Shown piece by piece: positions 14,756 through 22,127 of a DNA stretch of 27,062 nt. The stretch comes from Holophagaceae bacterium UBA1801 (GTDB lineage: Bacteria; Acidobacteriota; Holophagae; Holophagales; Holophagaceae). The notes below the pieces were generated by a model. The model saw only the letters and a list, made by a program, of their open reading frames with translations. It did not search any database and was not told where the DNA came from. The position numbers were made by a program, and so were the translations under genes. The stretch is from the NCBI GenBank assembly GCA_002319925.1, contig DCFP01000135.1:37345-64406 (forward strand), in the 5' to 3' direction. Position 1 is the stretch's first letter, and each line of letters starts with the position of its first letter.

Positions 14756-17700
14756 GTGGCTGGACGTGCCCCGATCCGCATCGTGACGGCCGCCTCCCTC
14801 TTCGACGGTCACGATGCCGCCATCAACCTCGTGCGGCGGCTGCTGGTGGCCCAGGGCGCGCAGGTGGTGCATCTGGGGCACAACCGAGGGGTCACCGAAA
14901 TCGCGAAGGCGGTCCTCGAAGAAGATGCCGATGCCGTGTGCGTTTCCTCGTACCAGGGCGGGCACATGGAATTCTTCTCGTACCTCGTGTACCAGTTGCG
15001 GTCCGCAGGCCTGGGACACGTCCAGGTTTTCGGCGGGGGAGGCGGCGTGATCCTGCCCGAAGAAGCGGCGGAACTGGAGCGATTGGGCGTCGCCAGGATC
15101 TACACGCCGGAAGACGGCATGCGCCTGGGCATCGAGGGTATGGTGGCGGATCTGCTGATGCGGGTGCGGATGGCCGGGGAACCTGACATCAAGGGGGGAC
15201 GGATCGATGGCCATCCCTCCTGGTCCGCGCGCCGGGATCTGTCCTTCTGGCTCACGGAGGTGCTGGATGGTGAGGGCCATCTTCCGGGAGGGAAACTCGT
15301 CAAGAAGGCGCCCGTGGTGGGACTCACGGGCACAGGAGGCGCGGGCAAGAGCTCGCTGATGGACGAATTGATTCGGCGCTTCCTCTCGGAGAACCCGGAC
15401 CTGCGTATCGCCGTGCTCTCCATCGATCCCACGCGGAAACTCTCGGGTGGTGCACTTCTGGGTGATCGGCTGCGCTTGAATGCCGCGGAAGACGACCGCG
15501 TATTCCTGCGAAGCGTGGCGGCTGAGGACAACCGCGGTGTGGTCATGGCCATCGGCCGAGGCGTGGAGCTGCTGCGCCACGCGGGTGTGGATCTGATCCT
15601 GGTGGAGACCACGGGCATCGGCCAGTCGGACACGGACATCACCGAGATGGCCGATATTTCCGTCTATGTCATGACCAGCGATTTCGGCGCGGGCACCCAG
15701 CTCGAGAAGATCAACATGCTGGATTACGCCCATCTGATCGTGATCAACAAGTTCGAGGACAAGCGCACGGAGGACGCACTGGCAGCGGTCCGGCGGCAGG
15801 TGAGGCGCAACCGGAAGATCCCGGCCTCCGTGCCCGATGAAGAGCTGCCCGTGTTCGGAACCTCCGCAAACCGCTACGGCGATGGGGGGGTGGACCGCTT
15901 TTACCGCGCACTGGCCGCGCATCTGCGCAAGGACTTCTCGTTCAGAACCGAATCGCCGGCCCTCCGCACCGAATCGGCAACCAGCAGTCATGCCTCCGTC
16001 ATCGTACCCTTCGAGCGGAGCCACTACCTCCAGGAGATCGTCCAGTCCATCCGGGACTACAAGGCGCAGACACAGACCCTGGCCAAGCAGGCGGACCGGG
16101 CGCAGATGCTGGAGCAGGCCAGCGGCGAGGCGGAAGAACTGCACGGGAAAGCGGAAGCGGCCTGGCATGAGTTCGGCAAGGGACAAATCCTGCTGGAGGA
16201 ATGGAAGGAGCTTCGCGCGGGCTATGGCGGCGATGCATTCACCTTCCACGTCCGCGGCCAGGCACGGACCCTTCCGCTTACGACCGAGAGCCTTTCCGGC
16301 CTCGCCATCCGCAAGGTGGAACTGCCGGACACGGACCGCTGGGGTGAGATCGTGCGTTTCCTGCGCCTGGAGAACGTCCCCGGGCGCTTCCCCTTCACGG
16401 CGGGGGTCTTCCCCTTCCGCCGCCAGGACGAGGAACCCAAGAGGCAGTTCGCCGGCGAAGGCGGACCCGAGCGCACCAACAGGCGGTTCCATTACCTGTG
16501 TCAGGGCGAGAATACGAAGCGGCTTTCCACGGCCTTCGATTCCGTGACGCTCTACGGCGAGGATCCCGACGAGCGCCCGGACATTTTCGGCAAGGTCGGT
16601 GAAAGTGGCGTGAGCATCGCCACCCTGGATGACATGAAGCTCCTCTACCGCGGCTTCGACCTCTGCGACCCCGGCACCTCGGTCTCCATGACCATCAACG
16701 GCCCCGCCCCTGTGATCCTGGCCATGTTCTTCAACACCGCCATCGATCAGCAACTGGACCGCTACCGGGAGCGGACAGGCGCGACGGAAATTCCGCCGGA
16801 GGTCGCCACACGGATCCGCGCGGAGACGCTGCAGCAGGTGCGCGGCACGGTCCAGGCGGACATCCTCAAGGAGGATCAGGCTCAGAACACATGCCTTTTT
16901 TCCGTGGAATTCTCGCTTCGCCTCATGGGCGATGTGCAGGAGTTCCTGGTCCGCAATCGGGTGCGGAACTACTACTCCGCCAGCATCTCCGGCTACCACA
17001 TCGCAGAGGCTGGGGCGAACCCGGTGACACAGCTAGCCTTCACGCTGGCCAATGGTTTCACGCTGGTGGAGTACTACCTCCACCGCGGCATGACCATTGA
17101 CGAGATCACGCCCAACCTCTCGTTCTTCTTCAGCTCCGGCCTCGATCCCGAGTACAGCGTGATGGGGCGCGTGGCGCGGCGGATCTGGGCCATCGCCCTA
17201 CGGGAGCGGTACGGCGCCTCGGAATCGGGCTGCAAGCTCAAGTACCACATGCAGACCTCGGGGCGTTCCCTGCACTTGAAGGAGATGCAGTTCAACGATA
17301 TCCGCACGACGCTCCAGGCACTGACGGCTCTCGGCGACAACTGCAACTCGCTCCACACGAACGCCTTCGACGAGGCGCTGACCACGCCCACGGAGGATTC
17401 CGTGCGCCTGGCCATGGCCATCCAGCTCATCCTCACGCGGGAGTTCGGCCCCTACAGGAACGAGAATGCCATGCAGGGTTCCTACTTCTACACGCACCTC
17501 ACGGAGGACGTGGAGGAAGCGGTTCTGGAGGAATTCCTGCGCATCAACGCGCGGGGCGGCGTGCTCCGCGCCATGGAGACCCAGTACCAGCGCTTCCGGA
17601 TCCAGGAGCAATCCCTGCTCTACGAAACGAAAAAACATTCGGGGGAACTTCCCATCATCGGTGTCAACACCTTCCTCCCCGAAGGCGAGCCCAAGCCCAC

Positions 17701-17938
17701 CGAGCGGAAACTGAGCCGTTCGACCCAGGAGGAAAAACAGGCGCGCATCCATTGCCTGCGGGATTTCCAGAAACACCACGCCTCCGAGGTTGAACCAGCC
17801 TTGGCCAGGCTCAAGGCCGCTGCCGGATCCGGAGGGAACCTGTTCGAGGTCCTCATGGATGTGGTCCGCGTGGCGAGCCTCGGGCAGATCACCTCCGCGC
17901 TCTACGGGATGGGCGGGAGGTACCGCCGGGCCATGTGA
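14756..17938 (+). CDS. icmF: Fused isobutyryl-CoA mutase/GTPase IcmF
   Basis: An adenosylcobalamin enzyme that interconverts isobutyryl-CoA and n-butyryl-CoA, with its G-protein chaperone built in. The order in the 1060-residue chain is: B12-binding domain (about 8-145) with DGHDAAIN, where His19 is the lower cobalt ligand; MeaB-like GTPase (about 180-400) with P-loop GLTGTGGAGKSS (189-200) and base-specificity motif NKFED (331-335); linker; and the mutase TIM barrel (about 500-1050) with SGVSIATLDD, TSVSMTINGPAP, QTSGRSLHLKEMQFNDIRTT and the DNCNSLHTNAFDEA block. Domain order and length (usual about 1090) mark IcmF rather than methylmalonyl-CoA mutase. The GTG start follows GGAGG by four bases. 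Downstream genes provide dehydrogenation, hydration and oxidation of the product. A related acyl-CoA such as isovaleryl/pivalyl-CoA is also possible as substrate. Confidence 0.95.
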   Translation: MAGRAPIRIVTAASLFDGHDAAINLVRRLLVAQGAQVVHLGHNRGVTEIAKAVLEEDADAVCVSSYQGGHMEFFSYLVYQLRSAGLGHVQVFGGGGGVILPEEAAELERLGVARIYTPEDGMRLGIEGMVADLLMRVRMAGEPDIKGGRIDGHPSWSARRDLSFWLTEVLDGEGHLPGGKLVKKAPVVGLTGTGGAGKSSLMDELIRRFLSENPDLRIAVLSIDPTRKLSGGALLGDRLRLNAAEDDRVFLRSVAAEDNRGVVMAIGRGVELLRHAGVDLILVETTGIGQSDTDITEMADISVYVMTSDFGAGTQLEKINMLDYAHLIVINKFEDKRTEDALAAVRRQVRRNRKIPASVPDEELPVFGTSANRYGDGGVDRFYRALAAHLRKDFSFRTESPALRTESATSSHASVIVPFERSHYLQEIVQSIRDYKAQTQTLAKQADRAQMLEQASGEAEELHGKAEAAWHEFGKGQILLEEWKELRAGYGGDAFTFHVRGQARTLPLTTESLSGLAIRKVELPDTDRWGEIVRFLRLENVPGRFPFTAGVFPFRRQDEEPKRQFAGEGGPERTNRRFHYLCQGENTKRLSTAFDSVTLYGEDPDERPDIFGKVGESGVSIATLDDMKLLYRGFDLCDPGTSVSMTINGPAPVILAMFFNTAIDQQLDRYRERTGATEIPPEVATRIRAETLQQVRGTVQADILKEDQAQNTCLFSVEFSLRLMGDVQEFLVRNRVRNYYSASISGYHIAEAGANPVTQLAFTLANGFTLVEYYLHRGMTIDEITPNLSFFFSSGLDPEYSVMGRVARRIWAIALRERYGASESGCKLKYHMQTSGRSLHLKEMQFNDIRTTLQALTALGDNCNSLHTNAFDEALTTPTEDSVRLAMAIQLILTREFGPYRNENAMQGSYFYTHLTEDVEEAVLEEFLRINARGGVLRAMETQYQRFRIQEQSLLYETKKHSGELPIIGVNTFLPEGEPKPTERKLSRSTQEEKQARIHCLRDFQKHHASEVEPALARLKAAAGSGGNLFEVLMDVVRVASLGQITSALYGMGGRYRRAM

Positions 17939-17963
17939 ACCATCCAAGCGACAGGAAGATATC

Positions 17964-19103
17964 ATGAGCGAGCCGTTGACCTGCCTGAGCGAAGAGGAGT
18001 CGGCCTTCCGCGAGACGGTGGCCGATTTCGCGAAGCACGAGATCGCGCCCCGGGTGAAGGCCATGGACGAAAGCCAGGAGATGCCCGGGGACCTCGTGAA
18101 GAAGTTCTTCGACCTGGACATCATGGGTATCGAGGTGCCGGAGCAGTATGGCGGCGCGGGGTCCACCTTCTTCAATGCGATCCTGGTGGTGGAGGAGCTC
18201 TCCAAGGTGGACCCCTCCGTGGGTGTCCTGGTGGACGTTCAGAACACCCTGGTGAACAACTGCCTCCTGCGCTGGGGCACGGAAGCCCAGAAGGACAAGT
18301 ATCTGTCCCGGCTCAGCCGGAAGTGTGTGGGCGCCTATTCGCTCTCCGAATCGAGTTCCGGCTCCGACGCTTTCTCCCTGAAGTGCAGGGCCGTTCCGGC
18401 GGAGGACGGCTACGCCGTCAACGGCACCAAGCTCTGGACCACCAATGGACAGGAGGCGGAGATCTTCATTCTCTTCGCCACCGTGGATCCGAGCCTGGGA
18501 CACAAGGGGATCACGGCCTTCATCGTCGAGCGCGGCACGCCAGGCTTTGCGGTGGGCAAGAAGGAGAACAAGCTGGGTATCCGCGCCAGCTCCACCTGCG
18601 AGCTGTCCTTCACGGATGTGCGTCTTCCGAAGGACAGCGTGCTGGGCGCCGTCGGCCAGGGCTACAAGGTGGCCATCGAGACCCTGGACGAGGGACGCAT
18701 CGGCATCGCGGCGCAGATGCTGGGTCTGGCTGAAGGTGCCTTCGCCTGCGCGCTGGCCTACGCGAAGGAGCGGCGGCAGTTCGGGGAACCCATCTTCCAC
18801 TTCCAGGCCGTGCAATTGCGGCTCGCGGAGATGGCCAGCCGCATCGAGGCGGCGCGCCTCGTGACCTACAACGCGGCGAGGCTCAAGGATGCGCGCAAGT
18901 CCTTCGTGAAGGAAGCCGCCATGGCCAAGTACCTCACCAGCCAGACGGCGGAATGGGTGGCAAGCGAGTCCCTGGAACTCTTCGGAGGCTACGGCTTCAC
19001 CAAGGACTATCCAGCGGAGAAGTACTTCCGCGATTCCAAGATCGGGAAGATCTACGAAGGCACCACCTTCATGCAACTCCTCACCATCGCCAAGCTGCTG
19101 TAG
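17964..19103 (+). CDS. Short/branched-chain acyl-CoA dehydrogenase (ACADSB-like)
   Basis: An FAD enzyme that inserts the alpha-beta double bond in short or 2-methyl-branched acyl-CoA, passing electrons to ETF. The 379-residue sequence has the family blocks AYSLSESSSGSDA, GIRASSTCELSF, DEGRIGIAAQMLG, ERRQFGEPI and GGYGFTKDYPAEKYFRD. The catalytic base is Glu365 in KIYEGTT. The overall pattern, including VDVQNTLVNN, resembles mammalian ACADSB (2-methylbutyryl-CoA dehydrogenase) and butyryl-CoA dehydrogenases. The ATG at 17964 was chosen because GGAAG lies seven bases upstream; the open frame further upstream overlaps icmF. No etfAB genes are in the window. In this operon it could act on butyryl-CoA or isobutyryl-CoA around the IcmF reaction. 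Confidence 0.93.
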   Translation: MSEPLTCLSEEESAFRETVADFAKHEIAPRVKAMDESQEMPGDLVKKFFDLDIMGIEVPEQYGGAGSTFFNAILVVEELSKVDPSVGVLVDVQNTLVNNCLLRWGTEAQKDKYLSRLSRKCVGAYSLSESSSGSDAFSLKCRAVPAEDGYAVNGTKLWTTNGQEAEIFILFATVDPSLGHKGITAFIVERGTPGFAVGKKENKLGIRASSTCELSFTDVRLPKDSVLGAVGQGYKVAIETLDEGRIGIAAQMLGLAEGAFACALAYAKERRQFGEPIFHFQAVQLRLAEMASRIEAARLVTYNAARLKDARKSFVKEAAMAKYLTSQTAEWVASESLELFGGYGFTKDYPAEKYFRDSKIGKIYEGTTFMQLLTIAKLL

Positions 19104-19114
19104 ATGGAGGTCCC

Positions 19115-19885
19115 ATGCCCGTTCACGTGAAGGTCGAGGCCGGCGTCGCCAGGGTGACCATGGATCGCCAGGAGGCCCTCAATGCTTTGAATGCGGAGAT
19201 GCTGGATGGCCTGGAAGCAGCTTTCACATCGCTGGCCGAAGACGCTTCGCTCCGGGTCGTGATCCTGACGGGCGCTGGGAAGGCCTTTGCCGCGGGCGGT
19301 GACATCAAGGTCATGGCCGAGCTGGACCCGAACCTGGCCCAGGTCTTCGCCACGCGCGGACAGAACGTCTTCGATCGCATCGCTGATTTCCCGCATCCGG
19401 TCATCGGTGCCATCAACGGTTTTGCGCTGGGCGGGGGTTGTGAGCTGGCCCTCGCCTGCGATTTCCGGATCGCCAGCGAGACAGCGAAAGTAGGCCAGCC
19501 CGAGGTGGGCCTTGGCCTCATCCCAGGGTACGGCGGAACCCAGCGCCTGGCGCGTCTGGTAGGTCCTTCCACCGCGAAGTACCTGATCTTCACCGGCGAG
19601 CTCATCTCCGCCACCAAGGCCATGGGAATTGGCCTGATCGATGAAGTGGTGCCCGCCGAGCACCTGATGGCCAGGTGCGAGGAGATCGCCGGAGTGATCG
19701 CTGCCAAGGCACCGGTCGCCGTGACCCTGAGCAAGCAGGCGGTGGATCTGGGACTGGAAACGACCCTGATCCATGGCTTGAATCTCGAGGCTGAACTCTT
19801 TGCCAAGTCCTTCCGAACCGCGGACCGGAAAGCAGGGCTGACCGCATTCATTCAGAAGCGTACAGCACAATTCAACGGTATGTGA
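19115..19885 (+). CDS. Enoyl-CoA hydratase (crotonase family)
   Basis: Hydrates a trans-2-enoyl-CoA such as crotonyl-CoA to the 3-hydroxyacyl-CoA. The 256-residue protein has the oxyanion-hole stretch AFAAGGDIK and the crotonase signature INGFALGGGCELALACDFRIAS. The two catalytic glutamates are present at positions 110 and 130, the 20-residue spacing of true hydratases (Glu144/Glu164 in rat crotonase). GYGGTQRL follows as in short-chain hydratases. The start at 19115 has GGAGG four bases upstream; the frame is open further upstream but that part overlaps the dehydrogenase gene. It lies 11 bp after the acyl-CoA dehydrogenase and 13 bp before the 3-hydroxyacyl-CoA dehydrogenase, a standard beta-oxidation arrangement. 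Confidence 0.94.
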   Translation: MPVHVKVEAGVARVTMDRQEALNALNAEMLDGLEAAFTSLAEDASLRVVILTGAGKAFAAGGDIKVMAELDPNLAQVFATRGQNVFDRIADFPHPVIGAINGFALGGGCELALACDFRIASETAKVGQPEVGLGLIPGYGGTQRLARLVGPSTAKYLIFTGELISATKAMGIGLIDEVVPAEHLMARCEEIAGVIAAKAPVAVTLSKQAVDLGLETTLIHGLNLEAELFAKSFRTADRKAGLTAFIQKRTAQFNGM

Positions 19886-19898
19886 ACGGAGCGGAACC

Positions 19899-21251
19899 AT
19901 GGACCTGAACGCCAGATTCCACAACGTCGCCGTGGTCGGCGCCGCCGGCAAGATGGGCAGCGGGATCTCGCTGCTCCTGGCCCGGGAATTGACCTTCCGG
20001 GCTCTGGAAGATCCTTCCGGTTCCTACACACTGAATCTGATCGATCTCAACGAGGCCATGCTCGAAGGGCTGCTCCGCTACCTGCAGGAGCACGGCGCCC
20101 GGGAAGCGGAAAAACATATGGACCGCCTCCGGCGGGTCTGCGGTGCGGAGGATGCGGTCCAGGTCTTCGTCCGCGAGATGATGGCGCGGATCCGGACGGG
20201 GACTTCACTGCCTTTGGCGCAGGATGCGCGCATGGTCTTCGAGGCGGCCTTCGAGAACGAGGCGCTCAAGATCCGCATCTACCGTGAGCTGGCCGCCCTC
20301 TGCTCGTCGGAGACATACTTCTTCTCCAATACATCTTCCATTCCTTTGCGCGTCATGAGCGAGGCCAGTGGACTGCAGGGCCGCCTCATCGGATTCCACT
20401 TCTACAATCCTTCGGCCGTGCAGAAGCTGATCGAGCTGATCACGCCCAGCGATTGCCGGGAGGATCTGAAAGCACTTTCCCTGGAAATCGCCGAGACCAT
20501 GGGCAAGATCGTGGTGCCCTCCAACGATATCGCCGGTTTCATCGGCAACGGCCACCTCATGCGCGATGGCCTCCACGCCATAGCGGAGGTGGAGCGGCTT
20601 GCACCGGAACATGGCTTCCACCAATCAGTGTTCATGGTGGACCGCGTCTCCAGGGACTGGCTGCTGCGGCCCATGGGCATTTTCCAGCTCATGGACTACG
20701 TGGGGCTCGATGTCTTCCAGTTGATCCTCAACGTGATGAACAAGCACCTGGATGAGCACCTGCACAGCGATCTCATCGATCGTCTGGTGGCGCGGGGGCT
20801 CAAGGGCGGCGAGACCCTCGATGGCGCCCAGAGGGATGGCTTCTTCCACTACGAGAAGACCCGGCCCATCGCCGTAATGAATCCAGATACTGGCGACTAC
20901 GTGTCCCTGGAGCGGCCCTGGGCGCAGGAGGCTCTGGCGCGGCTGGGTGAGCACCCGGAACCGGCCCTTAACTGGAAGGCTCTCAAGGGAGATCCGGAAC
21001 GCGAGACGAAGCTGAGGACCTACTTCGCCAAGTTCAAGGCGTGGCCTTCGCTGGGCGCGGACTTGGCCCTGCGCCATCTCCGGGCCGACCGGGAGCGAGC
21101 CCTGAGGCTGGTGGAGCAGGGCGTTGCGGTTCGTGCCGAGGATGTGAACCGGGTCCTCCAAATGGGATTCATGCACCTCTACGGACCTGTCCTGGACTAT
21201 CTTTTCGAGAGTGAACGATGCGCATCGGAGGCTGGGATATCCAGATCGTAA
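19899..21251 (+). CDS. Long-form 3-hydroxyacyl-CoA dehydrogenase
   Basis: NAD-dependent oxidation of a 3-hydroxyacyl-CoA to the 3-ketoacyl-CoA is expected. The N-terminal Rossmann motif is VAVVGAAGKMGSG (glycines 14, 17, 20, 22). Further family signs are FFSNTSSIPL, GRLIGFHFYNP (His167, Asn170) and NDIAGFIGNG. At 450 residues it is far longer than the usual 280-310-residue enzyme. There is an insertion of about 45 residues after the first glycine loop and an extended C-terminal half in which only parts (LLRPMGIFQLMDYVGLD) resemble the usual C-terminal domain. The last 34 bp overlap the start of the next gene, and the ending is in frame with no sign of a frameshift. A shorter relative may act on acetoacetyl-CoA; substrate breadth here is unknown. 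Confidence 0.85.
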   Translation: MDLNARFHNVAVVGAAGKMGSGISLLLARELTFRALEDPSGSYTLNLIDLNEAMLEGLLRYLQEHGAREAEKHMDRLRRVCGAEDAVQVFVREMMARIRTGTSLPLAQDARMVFEAAFENEALKIRIYRELAALCSSETYFFSNTSSIPLRVMSEASGLQGRLIGFHFYNPSAVQKLIELITPSDCREDLKALSLEIAETMGKIVVPSNDIAGFIGNGHLMRDGLHAIAEVERLAPEHGFHQSVFMVDRVSRDWLLRPMGIFQLMDYVGLDVFQLILNVMNKHLDEHLHSDLIDRLVARGLKGGETLDGAQRDGFFHYEKTRPIAVMNPDTGDYVSLERPWAQEALARLGEHPEPALNWKALKGDPERETKLRTYFAKFKAWPSLGADLALRHLRADRERALRLVEQGVAVRAEDVNRVLQMGFMHLYGPVLDYLFESERCASEAGISRS

Positions 21252-22105
21252 GCGGCGGCACCTTCCGCCTGGATGGCGGAGCCATGTTCGGCACGGTACC
21301 GAAAATGGTATGGAACCCGCTCATGCCCGCCGACGAGGAGAACCGCATCCTCATGGGCACCAACTGTCTCTTGCTGCGAGGTGAAACGGCGGGTCGATCC
21401 CACGTGATCCTTGTGGATACCGGCAATGGCGACAAGGAATCCGAAGCGTTCCGGGATCGCTTTCAGATCCAAGGTCCGGGCATTCTAGACACGAGCCTCG
21501 CGCGGCACGGAGTGAAGCCCGAGGACGTGACACTCCTGGTGCTCACCCATCTCCACTTCGATCACGCGGGCGGCGCCACGCGGATCGATGAGCGCGGCGA
21601 GCTCGTGCCCAGCTTCCCCAAGGCCCGCGTGGTGGTCCAGAAGCGGGATCTGATGGATGCGAAGCGGCCGAACCTGCGCGTGAAGGCCAGCTACTTCCCC
21701 AAGAACTGGGAGCCGCTGGAAGCCGCGGGGCTCTTGGATACGCTGGATGGTCCGGCGGAACTGCTGCCGGGTCTATCGGTCCGCATGGTCCCAGGTCACA
21801 TCGCGGGGCTTCAAATGGTCGTCGTGGAAAGCAATGGCAAGAAGCTCTTCTTCCCGGCGGATCTCATTCCCACCTCGCGTCACATCCAGCCTGCCTGGGT
21901 CATGGGCTACGATCTCGACGTGGTGACGTGCGTGAATGAGCGGCTCAAGCTGCTCGAGGAAGTCACCGGCACCGGCGCTGTGCTCGTCTTCGAGCATGAT
22001 CCGGATGTACCCGTGGGAACCGTGAGCCAGGATGCCAAGGGCCGGTACGTGGTGACTCCCGTGATATCCCAGCGATTCGAAGAATTGGTGAGAGTCACTA
22101 TTTAG
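21218..22105 (+). CDS. MBL-fold metallo-hydrolase
   Basis: A 295-residue zinc hydrolase of the metallo-beta-lactamase superfamily. The full metal site is visible: His111, His113, Asp115 and His116 in HLHFDHAGG, His194 in VPGHIAG, Asp215 in FPADLIPT and His260 in FEHDP. It begins with a family-typical region around residues 20-45 (GGAMFGTVPKMVWN). No signal peptide is seen, so it is probably cytoplasmic. The gene overlaps the dehydrogenase gene by 34 bp and ends the operon. Relatives include lactonases and thioesterases; in this setting a thioester or lactone of the pathway is a plausible substrate, but this is inference. Its stop is only 22 bp from the converging stop of the Aas-like gene. 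Confidence 0.88.
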   Translation: MRIGGWDIQIVSGGTFRLDGGAMFGTVPKMVWNPLMPADEENRILMGTNCLLLRGETAGRSHVILVDTGNGDKESEAFRDRFQIQGPGILDTSLARHGVKPEDVTLLVLTHLHFDHAGGATRIDERGELVPSFPKARVVVQKRDLMDAKRPNLRVKASYFPKNWEPLEAAGLLDTLDGPAELLPGLSVRMVPGHIAGLQMVVVESNGKKLFFPADLIPTSRHIQPAWVMGYDLDVVTCVNERLKLLEEVTGTGAVLVFEHDPDVPVGTVSQDAKGRYVVTPVISQRFEELVRVTI

Positions 22106-22127
22106 GCGGATGCTGAAGGTGGTTCGA

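Noticed and set aside
12002..16999. A 1665-codon open frame on the minus strand opposite the RND pump and icmF
   Set aside because: It spans two unrelated, clearly real plus-strand genes and the gap between them. Its translation is rich in His, Gly, Gln, Arg and Asp, the usual antisense product of GC-rich codon bias, and it has no recognisable domain.
17198..19076. Long minus-strand frames opposite icmF, the acyl-CoA dehydrogenase and neighbouring genes
   Set aside because: They are antisense shadows of genes with complete catalytic motifs and good ribosome sites.
22106..22127. Possible bidirectional terminator in the 22-bp gap between converging genes
   Set aside because: Only a 4-bp GGTT/AACC pairing is visible, with no T-tract; too weak to call.
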